DNA from: Trema orientale
Taxonomy: Eukaryota; Streptophyta; Magnoliopsida; Rosales; Cannabaceae
Assembly (NCBI GenBank): GCA_002914845.1
Contig: JXTC01000120.1
Coordinates: 515,429 to 579,428, forward strand
Length of the DNA stretch: 64,000 bases
Direction of reading: 5' to 3'
Shown: positions 39,400 to 49,582 of the stretch, piece by piece
Position numbering within the stretch: position 1 is the stretch's first letter
Layout of the letters: each line of letters opens with the position of its first letter
Notes under the pieces: generated by a model
Databases searched by the model: none
What the model was told of the DNA's origin: nothing
Seen by the model: the letters and a program-made list of their open reading frames with translations, nothing else
Program-made: the position numbers and the translations under genes

Positions 39400-41050
39400 C
39401 TTTTCAGAGGTTTAGTTTAGCATTTGACTTGGAAGGTGTCACAAGGGATATAGAAGAAAGAAACTAAAGTCTTAAAAGTGAAGATTGCGGATGTACTGTT
39501 GAATTGCACATGATGCCACTCTGTGCCCTGCTACCTTCGTCATTTCCATTTATTGAAACCTTTTTGAGGCTTGCTTTCCACGATAATTCTGACACGAGTA
39601 AGTTCTCTCTTCTATTTTTATTTTGGATTAACTTTTCTAACGTTTATAATGTCTTTAGTTTAGCTTCATTTTAGTTTCATTAGATCTTGCATTTCATCAT
39701 TTTGAGTTGAAATGATGTTAATTTACGTTTTGGATAAATTTTCGTGTGTTTTAGCGTGCTTATGAGTCACGATTGTTCAATTGGTACTTAATTAATGATG
39801 ACACTTCCTATAATCATCCTTCGTTTTGGATGATTGATATAACGTTCAAATTAATTTTGCTAAGGGATATTAGTACGATGTTCAAATTCTTCATTGTTTA
39901 AATCTGGATTCTTCTTGCGTTGTAAAATTGTCTATCATGAAATATTCAAGCCACACGTTTCTTGATTTTTGGATTTCTTTTGTGCCCACAACCCATTTTT
40001 AGTTCTAGTTCAATAGGCAGTGATGAGACATTTCATGTGTTAGTTCTTGAGTTGATTATTTCTTCAGCCATTAATTTCGGTTTCACTTCTCAAGAACTTC
40101 ATTGATGAGAGGTTTATCATTCCCAAAACTTGGTTAGATACCACAAAACCCAGTTTCTTATCTGTCATTTTGCTCTTCTTAGTTGTTTGTTTGTTTGTCT
40201 GTTTCTTTTTTCTTTTTTTAAAGCTAAGTTATTCGATGAGAGTAAAGTGTATGTTTTTCAACGCAGAAAATGGAGCTTCTCGAGGTTACTTGTAACTCTT
40301 CTTGTGTGCTTGGACTTGCAGACGACCAGGCGGCAAAAACTGGAGCCGACAGGAAGTCTACCGGACAATAGACACAGAAGAGCCTGGGATTAGTAACACT
40401 TGGTTATTAGGAGTTATTTGGATCAGCTCTTCCCTTCCGATGTGTGTGCGTGCGTGTTTGTTGTTTTACTCTGTTATGAAAGGTACCCTCCCTTCATTTG
40501 CTTGAATTTTTGCTCTGTTCTTCTATATGTCACATTTACTTTTGATTTGTATCAATTCCAATCTCATGTTTTAAGCTAGCATTTGTAAAGCATGTCCTTA
40601 GCTGTCACACATACGAGGCTAACTGATGCTATACAAACTTCCATTGCTTAATCACACGATTAGGTAATGGAGAGATTTTAGGCGGCTTGATTTGAACAAT
40701 TTTCAGTCACATTAGATATCGTAGGGTTGAACATCTTAAACTTGCAAGTAGATCTTGAGGTCTAGAACTTCACGGAGCAATCCTAATACTTAGACATGTG
40801 ATAGGAGTAATCAAGCCAATGAATAATTTCTTTCAGTTCTGCTTTATTGTTTAGATGGTGGAAATATTTCTAAACGAAGGAGCTAGTAATGTGTATAAGA
40901 ATAAGTTATTCTGAGTAACTTGGATCATAAAGTCGATGAACTATAATTTTCAAATTAGTCTACACGAGGGGTCATCTGGTGCTGTTTGTACACCATAGTA
41001 GGCCAACTTATATTAGTTCCTTGGACAAAATTAGCATGCTATGTCCATAA
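39259..41050 (+). other. CNL3 3' trailer (left part)
   Basis: A candidate intron runs 39292-39407 (acag|gtgaga ... ttttcag|agg, 116 bp) and contains a (CT)n tract. The next exon-like piece ends at 39597 (cga|gtaagttc). A block near 40321 (gacgaccaggcggcaaaaac) parallels those after CNL2 and CNL4. From 40705 the sequence aligns with the trailer relics at 13440 and 55085. MITE E3 interrupts it at 41051. Confidence 0.55.
39368..39393. repeat. (CT)n microsatellite in the CNL3 3'-UTR intron
   Basis: A pure run of about 13 CT dinucleotides lies in the pyrimidine tract before the predicted acceptor at 39406-39407. Length changes here could affect acceptor strength. Confidence 0.85.
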
Positions 41051-41623
41051 GGTCATGTTTGGTACGTTGTATAAAGACTTTGTGTTGTATTTATTTAATA
41101 CTGTATTTAGTTGTACTTTTGTACTATATTATTTAATACATCAAAATTTCATACAATACAGAGAGTATTATATAATATGTAATAAAAGATCTGTATTATA
41201 TTGTATTACATAATTTTAACTTTAACGTGGTATTGTACAATATCCACTCTCCTCACTTTTTCTATTCTTAATTTCTCTCTCATCACTTTTTCTCTCACAT
41301 CACTTTATCCCTTTCAAAAGTGGTATTTTTTAAATAAATTTTTAAAAGTAGTATATTTCTAAATGTATATCTAAAAAGTGGTTTTTTCGTAAATAAATTT
41401 TTAAAAAGTGGTAATTTTATAAGTGGTATTTTCCTAATTTTTTTTAACATAGTATTTTTCTAAGTAAATTTTTGAAAATGGTATTTTTCAAAATTAACTT
41501 TTTAATACAACATTTTAATATAAATGCAAAACCAAACATAATACTGTAACAGAATAATATAATACAATACAACCTAATACAATACATCATAATATAATAC
41601 AATACGGCACACCAAACATGGCT
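41051..41623. mobile_element. MITE E3 (PIF/Harbinger-like) in CNL3 trailer
   Basis: TAA flanks both sides (41048-41050 and 41624-41626). The ends are ggtcatgtttggtacgttgt and, on the minus strand, agccatgtttggtgtgccgt. Paralogous trailers at about 13795 (tccataaaagtcat) and 32778 (tccataaaaacat) show the uninterrupted site, confirming the borders. Subterminal TAATACAATAC-type repeats and a central minisatellite (about 41310-41500, units like aaaagtggtatttttc) are present. There is no coding capacity. Confidence 0.92.
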
Positions 41624-41626
41624 TAA

Positions 41627-41760
41627 ATATCATGTTTTACATGTCTCAATTTCGGTGCGTGTCAGGCATCAGTAAGAATTTGGCCAGAGAAAGAAGAGTG
41701 CATTTGTTTAAAGATGCTAATGAGGTGCCTCTCAGGTATTCCTAATCTTGAGTAGCTCCT
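41627..41760 (+). other. CNL3 trailer, right part with trailer block
   Basis: Right of MITE E3 the trailer resumes with atcatgttttac, then gtgtcaggcatcag and aagaagagtgcatttgttta to gctaatgagg. This is the fourth of seven copies of the conserved block in the window. It is less well conserved than the copies at 52530 and 53165. Confidence 0.65.
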
Positions 41761-41763
41761 TCA

Positions 41764-41823
41764 ATAAATACTAATAATAATAATAATAACAATAACAATA
41801 ATAATAATAATAATAATAATAAT
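41764..41823. repeat. (AAT)n microsatellite
   Basis: About 19 trinucleotide units of aat, with two aac variants, lie directly right of the CNL3 trailer. Confidence 0.9.
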
Positions 41824-42229
41824 ATCATGTAAGTTACTAACGGATGAAACTCTAATTGAGTAGTTAATATTCAATGACTTAGTGGGAGGTATTTATGAAT
41901 AGTGATATTTATAGATTAGCAGTATGGATTTGTGCAAACACATCCTTTGGTAGATTTTCAATTCTTGATCAAAAAATTATCTTGGCAGAGTATGTGAACA
42001 CATCTAATTAAGGGTTTCTAACACTTTTACCTACAAAAACAGAAAATAAAAAAAAATACAAAAAAATGATGGGTCAGTATTTTTTTCATATCGCTTATTT
42101 TAGAAAAATACCACCTTATAAAAAGTTTTTAGAAAAAATTAAAAAGTGGCCTAATTCTTTCCTAAAATTGTCGTACATGGCCTAATTTTCTCTCTAATTA
42201 ATGTGTGTTGAAAATGATTGTTAAAAAAG

Positions 42230-42475
42230 AGTAACACTAGGGATACCAAAAACTTATACCACATGAGTTGGCATTTATATCAATCACAAAATTTTGAATG
42301 ATGTGGTCCCACTCATAGATAAAATAGTAATTTAAATGGATGTCACATCATTGGTGTGACATTTTAGTGTAAATTTTTTGGTGTCCCAATCAATGTGGTA
42401 TCCCAATCAATTATGACATGGTATAAATAATTAAAGTATGAAAGCCAATGTGTCATTGGCTAATTGTTACTAGCG
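42230..42475. mobile_element. Possible short fold-back element
   Basis: The pieces agggataccaaaaacttata (near 42239) and, on the minus strand, gggataccacattgattggg (near 42405) suggest inverted symmetry. A second pair is gttggcattt with a later ggctttcat on the minus strand. Ends and target duplication are unclear. It is non-coding. Confidence 0.35.
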
Positions 42476-42654
42476 TAATAATATCCATAATATAATACAA
42501 TGGCAGAGCACGATTCTAATTATTTAACAGAGTAGATTTTGGAATTTGTAATTAAGAAAATTTAATTAAGGGAACAATTATTGTAGTTGTATGAGCCCAA
42601 ATATCCCCAGGCTAGTCTATAAACTCAATTGTATTCCTACAATTCTAAAAGATA

Positions 42655-42936
42655 GGGAAATTGACCTGTGTAGTACTAATTTAGAACAAAATAACTTTTT
42701 TAGTAGTCTTTTTCAAATTGATATTTCTAGTAGTATCACAAATTGTATGACGATGGGTCACAAAATTTGTGACTATAAAATTATGATGATTTTAGAGCTA
42801 ATCAATAGTCACAAACTGTATAACCTTCTGTCACACAAGATCACAAAATACTAAATTACTCTTAAAAAAGTCATTTTACGAATCACTCCAAAAAAGTTAT
42901 TTTAGTCAAAATTACTACTATTTATTTCAATTTCCC
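42655..42936. mobile_element. Mutator-like MITE, 282 bp, long inverted ends
   Basis: Both ends begin GGGAAATTGA and stay alignable for about 60 bases, sharing aaaataacttttttagtag on the left and aaaataacttttttggagtg on the right (minus strand). The flanks taaaagata (left) and aaaaagatg (right) agree at 7 of 9 positions, fitting a decayed 9-bp duplication. Long inverted ends and a 9-bp duplication are typical of Mutator-like MITEs. There is no ORF. Confidence 0.7.
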
Positions 42937-42939
42937 AAA

Positions 42940-43985
42940 AAGATGGAATTGGAATAGTTGTTAGGCCTTACAACCTAAGACTACGATAGCCTAGCCTAGT
43001 AACTGGGCATAAGCGTGTGACATTGGGCCAAACTTGTATTGCAGTTCTCATAAACATGGGAATTACAATTTAATAGCTAATGGATAATTCTAAATTAATA
43101 TTTTTAATAATTAGGAATGAAATAATTAAGGATAAAATCCACGATATTAGTACGTGTTATTTGTAATTGACCAACCATTTCAAATTAGTAACAAACAAAT
43201 AATAAAGATACATTTATCATTAAATTTCTTGAATAATTTAAGGAAATTAAGATATTCATGGAAAGATATTTATTTAGAATTGATTTCTAATTGATTTCAG
43301 GAAATAATTATTTTTGGAAAATATTTTGAAATTCAAAACACCCTTAAGGGTATTACATGTTCTTTTGCAGAAAAAATCTCTCAAGTCTCAACCAAAAATG
43401 TGTAAGCGACCTCACTAAAAGAGATTACTCAGTTACATTGAAACTGGATAGTTTATTATAGTTTAAAAAAAAGGAGTTTTTTTATGGTATATGTCAATTG
43501 GTGTTTGTATCATTTAGACTATTACTAATTTATTCAATCTCTAGGTTAGCCCCATAAAGTAGGTAGTTGCTGAGTAAACTTTTTGGTGTTATTTTTATAT
43601 TTCACAATTTAATTAATTTAAAAATAGATCTTGTAGGATTATAGTCTAGAAGACTTTTGAGTAGGATATTTTTTTATCTATATTGAACTGGACATCAAGA
43701 TGTGTTTACTGATCCTTTATGTTTTACGAATACGGTCCTATTTACTTCCACTAGGTTTATATGAATATAATATTACGTTGTACTAGAAGTATTTTAAATA
43801 AAAACCAATATTACCTAGGTTTGGTTGAGCTACAAGACAAATTCAATCCAGAACCTGGTAATTTGTTAGGCCCAGCCCGTGGCCCATTCATATGTGGACC
43901 CGGGCTAAACCCTGCCTTAGGGGCTAATATTAAGAAATGAAAAAAAAAATGGAAACATTACCATAATATATTCGATAGTCCAGAT
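42940..43985. other. Intergenic DNA, nothing recognised
   Basis: The sequence is A/T-rich. I see no paired ends, LTR signature or gene-like ORF here. Confidence 0.5.
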
Positions 43986-43989
43986 AAAG

Positions 43990-44260
43990 GGTTGAGCTAA
44001 TATTTCCAACTCCAATTTACGAATTCTCTTTCATGAAATGCCCATAAAAGAAAATACTTGACCACCGCATTTGATGCTTTGTAGCTAGCTAAAAATGTAA
44101 AAACTCTTCTTTATTGATTAACGTGATATGATTTCTTATTTACTTGACTCTGTTTTCAGAAAGAATGGAATCATTTGCATCGATATAGTTGCTGAAGCTA
44201 TAGGACTGGTCAATACTTATTAATATTATACACATTTTTCTTTTTCTTTTTTTTTTCAGA
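43990..44260 (+). repeat. CNL4-upstream duplication, copy 1
   Basis: It aligns closely with 46087-46370: both run ggttgagctaatatttcc, then tgatgctttgtagctagct, and end with ctgaagctataggactg. The second copy contains a short insertion (tcaaaacagagtgcttttga region). The copies are about 2.1 kb apart in direct orientation, upstream of CNL4. A weaker relative lies at 10250-10310, before the orphan promoter. Confidence 0.85.
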
Positions 44261-44639
44261 AAAAGAAAAGAAGAAAAGACATTCATCTCCCTATGAATTC
44301 TCCCTTTCTATCTACCATAACTAACTTGTTTATGCTTCTGATTTTTTGTTTTCCATTAGGAATGCCACATGATCTTCTTTAATTTGGAATATGCAATGCC
44401 TACCTTGGGAGGAAGGAACAATTTCATAGCTTTGACGTGGAATTAAAGTTTACTGATGGAATAAAGGTGTAGTCACAAACATTGTAAAATACAAGAATAG
44501 GGCTTAAGAACAATCAAGATTCCTGAAGACAAAAAATACAAATCGTGTAAAACCAGTTTTTCTATGGTGAATTATAATCAATATCCAAGTAAATACAACA
44601 ATTTTCTAATGTAGAAAGATTTTATGTATATTTTACTAC

Positions 44640-45170
44640 GTGTCACTGTACTCGATAAGAATGAAAAATAAACACTTCGGAATGTGAACCAAAGCTTGTT
44701 ATTTATGGGATTAGACACCCTAGTCTTTTACTAACAAGAGCAATAAAATACAAGGCAAGCTTACACAAATTCATTATAATGGTTTCCACTTAATTTAAGA
44801 GCTACGTCCACTTTTAGCTGATCCAGATTTTCACTATAAAAATGAAAATAAAATAAAAAATAAAAAAAGAATAGAAAATCTCACCCCTCATTTCTCTCAG
44901 ACTCTGTATTTCTCGCTGCAATCTCACTTGCACAAAACTAGTTCCCCAAAAAATCCATTAAATATTAGAAGAAACTAGAGCAACCAAATAGATATGCAAA
45001 ATACCCAATATACTCCTATTAAAAATTTGCTTCGGGGGCTCTGCCTCTGCACCTGGGAGAGACTTACTGCTCCCCTCCACCTGCATGGCAATCTTACCAC
45101 GAAGGTCAATCCACGTGTTTAATTTGTATTAATTTGTATTAGGGTGATTAATATACATGATAATTAGGTT
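44640..45170 (-). repeat. Possible decayed solo Copia-type LTR
   Basis: The only support is an LTR-like signature (atggtttccacttaatttaa followed by gagctacgtccac) comparable with the ggttcagc...cctacgtccac motif of the Copia LTRs in this window, and a location between two copies of a direct duplication. Ends and target duplication were not found. Confidence 0.3.
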
Positions 45171-45534
45171 CCACAAGTCCAACAAAGTTAGCCTTATGAA
45201 TTTCAGTGGTAATGCTAAGTTTCTTTTGAAATGAGCAAAATCAAAATTTGCATTATGTAATGAGTAATGAGTTGTTAGGGTCAAACTTAATATGAACGAG
45301 TAATGCAAACAACACTTAGTTTTGCTTAATTAATCTTGCCATATTGCAAATATTTTTTTTTCATCTATTTTTGGGGTGGGGGATGTGGGAAAGAAGTTTC
45401 TATTTAGAAGGAGCATGCTATACAGATTTTACTACATAGATGAATTAGTATTGTCGATAGTTGATACAAAGTCTCGTTTATTTGCTTGAATCTGATGCTT
45501 TTATGATAGAAACATAGAACATATCACCAATTTA

Positions 45535-46072
45535 GGGTCTGTTTGGATACATTTCTATTTTCTATTTTCTGTTTAAATAAACAAAAATTTACAAATTTTT
45601 TTGGAAGACATGTTTGGTAACATTGTTTTTGTTTCTATTTAAAAAATTGAAAACAAAATTTTCTAAAATAATGGAAGTGAGAATTTTTCGCTTCCAAATT
45701 TTTTGAAACGAATGGTAAAACTAGAAAATAGTATTTTTTTTTAAATTAAATTTTAAGTGGTATTTTCGTAAATAAACCTTTAAATTCGATATTTTTATCA
45801 ATAAAATTTTAAAATTGTATTTTTTTAGCAGTATTTTTCTAAATAAATTTTTGAAAGTGATATTTGTCTAAACAATATTTGAAAACGATATTTTTCTAAT
45901 TACTTTTCTTCTCGCCAACCATATTTATGTTTTTTGTTTTTAAAAATTAAATATGATTTGATGTGTTACCAAGCAAGTTTTTTATTTTTAAAATTTAAAA
46001 GCATAAATAAAACTTTTAATTTTATTTTTAATTTTTATAAACAAAAAATTGAAAGTATATCCGAGTATAGCT
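45535..46072. mobile_element. MITE E4 (PIF/Harbinger-like) with minisatellite
   Basis: TTA flanks both sides (45532-45534 and 46073-46075). The ends are gggtctgtttggatacattt and, on the minus strand, agctatactcggatatactt. Subterminal ctattttctattttctg repeats and a central minisatellite (about 45720-45900, like gtggtattttcgtaaataaa) link it to E1-E3. It is the most diverged of the four at its ends. It is non-coding. Confidence 0.75.
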
Positions 46073-46086
46073 TTAGTATTTCAATG

Positions 46087-46370
46087 GTTGAGCTAATATT
46101 TCCAGCTCCAATTTACGAATTTCTATCATGTAATGCGCATAAAATAAAATACCTGACCATCACAATTGATGCTTTGTAGCTAGCTCAAAATGTAAAGACT
46201 CTTTTTTATTGATTAACTTGATATGATTTTTTATTTACTAGACTCTGTTTTCAAAACAGAGTGCTTTTGAAGAAACAAGCAATGGAATCATTTGCATCAA
46301 TATAGTAGCTGAAGCTATAGGACTGCTCAATACTTATCTATATTATACATAGTTTTTCTTCTTTTTTTTT
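46087..46370 (+). repeat. CNL4-upstream duplication, copy 2
   Basis: Partner of 43990-44260, beginning 12 bp right of the MITE E4 target duplication. It lies directly before the CNL4 promoter block, so the original position of this sequence is probably here, in the CNL upstream region. Confidence 0.85.
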
Positions 46371-46509
46371 TTAAATTGAAAAGAAAAGATGAAAACACAT
46401 ACATGATATATGTTTTGATTGTCTTGTACACCTCCTTCTGTGCAACTCAGTTAAGGAAAAGAGATAATTAAAAAGATTACAAAAAACTTAATTAAGACAA
46501 TTAAAGTAA

Positions 46510-46861
46510 ACCGTGGGACACTTCCAGCTGTTTAATGTTGTAAGAAAGTTGAACATTCTTTACTAAAGCTCACACGGCATGGATTCTTTTCATTAAACCA
46601 TTCTCCTGGAGAATATACAAATGAGGAAGTTTCCCATAAAAGAAAGAAAGCAAAGAATAACGTAGTCAAGTCATCACAAATTTATTATATTTCCCAATAT
46701 TAGCTTCTTTATTCTACAACTTCATTCCCCTACCATTGCATCAAACTTTCTTTTCAACTTCACAACATTATTATCTTCTTCAATATTGCCCTCTTTATTC
46801 TCCATTGTATTCTCACTTTCTTTCTAAGCTTTGAAACTCAAAAACAATTTTCAAACGAGAA
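46510..46861 (+). promoter_or_regulatory. CNL4 conserved upstream block and leader
   Basis: The block reads ttccagctgtttaatg, aaagctcacacggcatgg, ctcctggagaatatacaaat and gaataacgtagtcaagtca, in family order. The leader includes ccattgcatcaaactttc (46735) and a closing segment (ttgaaactcaaaaacaattt) shared with CNL3. No intron is apparent before the start codon. Confidence 0.6.
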
Positions 46862-49582
46862 ATGGGCAACTGTATCTCGATTTCTCTTGACTCTAGTTCG
46901 TTCGGATCCGCAGTGTCTTATTGCTCTGAAGTCACTGCTGGACAAGCTAAATACGTGTGTAAGCTTGAAGAAAACGTTGAAGCACTTGAGAAAGCTCTAC
47001 AAGACTTAACAGATGCAAAGAATGTCTTACTAAGGAGAGTCAAGATTGCTGAGGAGGAGCAGTTGAAGCGCTTAGAAACGGTGCAGAGGTGGATTTCAAG
47101 GGCTGAAGCGATGGAAACTGAAGCCAACGAACTGATGTTAAGAAGCTCCCAAGAAATCAACAGACTATGCCTTTGCGGTTGCTGCTCAAAGAACTACAGG
47201 TCAGCGTACGAGTATGGGAAAATGGTGTCTAATAAACTAGCTGAAGTGACTGCTTTGAAAAGTGAAGGGGTTTTTGAGGTAGTGGCTGAAAGGGAACCAA
47301 TAGCTCCTGTGGTTGAAATACCAGTTGAGCCAACTGTGGGCTTCGAGTCACTGATTGGGAACGTTTGGAGAGACCTCAACGATGAAAATGTGAGAATTAT
47401 GGGGTTGTATGGAATGGGAGGGGTGGGCAAAACCACCCTTTTGAAAAACATCAACAACAAGTTCCTCAACGATCCAAATAGTTATTTTGTCATCTGGGTA
47501 GTGGTGTCTAAAGATTACACCATTGAGAAGATACAGAATGATATTGGAAATAAAGTGGGGTATTCTAACGACGAATGGAAGAACAAGCCCTATCAACAAA
47601 AAGCTGAAGACATCCATAAAGTTTTGAGCAGAAAGAAATTTGTTCTGTTATTGGATGATATATGGGAGAGAATTGATCTTGGTAAAGTAGGGGTCCCTGT
47701 GCCCAACAAACAAAATGGATCCAAGCTCGTGTTCACGACTCGTTTGAGGGAAGTTTGTTATGAAATGGAGGCTGATAGAAAGGTTCAAGTAAGGTGCTTG
47801 TCATGGGACAAATCATGGGAATTGTTTAGAGAGAAGGTTGGCGAAGAAGCCCTCAGTATCCATCCTGATATCCCTGATTTAGCCAAAACAGTCGCAAAAG
47901 AATGTGGTGGTTTACCTCTCGCACTAATTACCATTGGTCGCACCATGGCTTCCAAGAGAACGCCTCAAGAATGGATATATGCAATTCGAGTGTTAAGTAC
48001 TTCAGCCTCAAATTTTTCAGCCATGATAGACAAGGTACTTCCTCTTTTGAAGTTCAGTTATGACAATTTATCTGGTGAGAAAGTCAAATCTTGTTTCTTG
48101 TATTGCGCATTATTCCCAGAAGATTGGGAAATTGAAAGAGATGAGTTGACATATTATTGGATGTGTGAGGGATTTTTGGATGAATATGTTGGTATAGATG
48201 AATTACAAGGTCAAGGATATAATATCATTGGATCACTTCTTCATGCGTGCTTGTTAGAAGAAGGAAGTAAAGGAAACAATTGTGTAAAGATGCATGATGT
48301 CATCCGCCACATGGCTTTGTGGATTGCTTCTGGACAAGAAAGGGAAGGCATTAATAGATTTTTGGTGAAAACCAATGCTCTGTTGGCAGAACTACCGATG
48401 GTTGAAAAATGGGATGAGGTTGAACGGATCTCTTTGACGAAAAACCAGATTGTGAGTCTTTCTGAAACTCCAGTATGCCTTAGCCTCTCTACTCTATTTC
48501 TTCAGTATAACAATTTGCGTTGGATTAGTGGTAGCTTCTTTGAGTTTATGCCTAAATTAACAGTTTTGGATCTATCACACAATTATCACCTGACTTATTT
48601 GCCAGTGGAAATTTCAAATTTAGTTTCTTTACGATATGTCAATCTGGCAAAGACAGCAGTGAAAGAACTGTCAAGAGAGTTGAGGAACTTGATATTGTTG
48701 AAATACTTGAACTTAGAGGGTTTAACTAATCTTCATACAATTCCACGAGAAGTAATATCGAGTTTTCCCCGATTGCAAGTCTTAAACACGTACAGGTGTG
48801 GAATGTCCAAATTGATAGAGGAGGATAGTGTTCAATGCGGGGGTAATGAATTACTAGTAAAAGAATTGCAGTGTCTAAAACACATAAAGACCTTGTGTGT
48901 CTCCATAAATTCTGTCACTGCGCTTGAAAGATTTTTGACCTCCCAAATGCTACTGAACTCCACTGAACGTCTACTTCTCCAGTATTTGAGGACCTTGCAA
49001 TTTCTCAGTCTGTCCTCTTTTTCAAATATGGTGCGCTTAGACCGACTTTTTATCTTCAACTGTGAAAGGTTGGAGGAGTTGAATATTAGTTGGGATAGGG
49101 AAGGAAGAGATCAAGTAATACGTCCTGTTCAACACTCAATGTTCCTTAGCCTTCGTGACGCGGATATTCGTGTTTGCCGTAAAATAAAGGACTTGACTTG
49201 GCTTATCTATGCTCCAAACCTGGTTAATCTTTGGATATTCAGTTGCATCGCAGTTGAAGAAATAGTAAGTGTGGACAAGCTAGGTGATGCTCCAGAGGAG
49301 GTGAAACGTCTCCAACCTTTTCTAAAACTTGAAACTCTGGACCTGAGGTCTTTACCCCAATTAAAGAGTATTTACCCAAAACCCCTCCCCTTTCCATGTC
49401 TCAAACTAATTGTAGTAGATAGATGCAAAAGGCTTAAAAAGGTTCCAATCAATTCTAGTGTGACTAGAATGGGACCTAATCTGACCATTGAGGGAGAGGA
49501 ATGTTGGTGGAATGAGTTAGAATGGGAAGATGAGACCACTCGAGACGCCTTTCTCCCCTGTTTTCAGGCTCGTAATTGTTAG
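46862..49582 (+). CDS. CNL4: RPS5-like CC-NB-LRR resistance protein, 906 aa
   Basis: This is a single-exon paralog with an MGNC start. A coiled coil spans about 30-135. The P-loop GMGGVGKTT is at 184-192 (Lys190), kinase-2 LLLDDIWE at 262-269, RNBS-B GSKLVFTTR at 286-294, GLPLA at 350-354, RNBS-D at 411-421 and MHD at 477-479. Four residues after MHD the family's conserved Asp is His: the stretch reads HDVIRHMALWIA, where the other three have RDMALWIA. The LRR spans about 525-885 and is shortened by about six residues in a variable island where the others have FPSKEL or FPRKGL. The tail is CFQARNC. The reading frame is intact and the gene is probably functional, though the His change beside MHD deserves attention. 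Confidence 0.95.
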   Translation: MGNCISISLDSSSFGSAVSYCSEVTAGQAKYVCKLEENVEALEKALQDLTDAKNVLLRRVKIAEEEQLKRLETVQRWISRAEAMETEANELMLRSSQEINRLCLCGCCSKNYRSAYEYGKMVSNKLAEVTALKSEGVFEVVAEREPIAPVVEIPVEPTVGFESLIGNVWRDLNDENVRIMGLYGMGGVGKTTLLKNINNKFLNDPNSYFVIWVVVSKDYTIEKIQNDIGNKVGYSNDEWKNKPYQQKAEDIHKVLSRKKFVLLLDDIWERIDLGKVGVPVPNKQNGSKLVFTTRLREVCYEMEADRKVQVRCLSWDKSWELFREKVGEEALSIHPDIPDLAKTVAKECGGLPLALITIGRTMASKRTPQEWIYAIRVLSTSASNFSAMIDKVLPLLKFSYDNLSGEKVKSCFLYCALFPEDWEIERDELTYYWMCEGFLDEYVGIDELQGQGYNIIGSLLHACLLEEGSKGNNCVKMHDVIRHMALWIASGQEREGINRFLVKTNALLAELPMVEKWDEVERISLTKNQIVSLSETPVCLSLSTLFLQYNNLRWISGSFFEFMPKLTVLDLSHNYHLTYLPVEISNLVSLRYVNLAKTAVKELSRELRNLILLKYLNLEGLTNLHTIPREVISSFPRLQVLNTYRCGMSKLIEEDSVQCGGNELLVKELQCLKHIKTLCVSINSVTALERFLTSQMLLNSTERLLLQYLRTLQFLSLSSFSNMVRLDRLFIFNCERLEELNISWDREGRDQVIRPVQHSMFLSLRDADIRVCRKIKDLTWLIYAPNLVNLWIFSCIAVEEIVSVDKLGDAPEEVKRLQPFLKLETLDLRSLPQLKSIYPKPLPFPCLKLIVVDRCKRLKKVPINSSVTRMGPNLTIEGEECWWNELEWEDETTRDAFLPCFQARNC

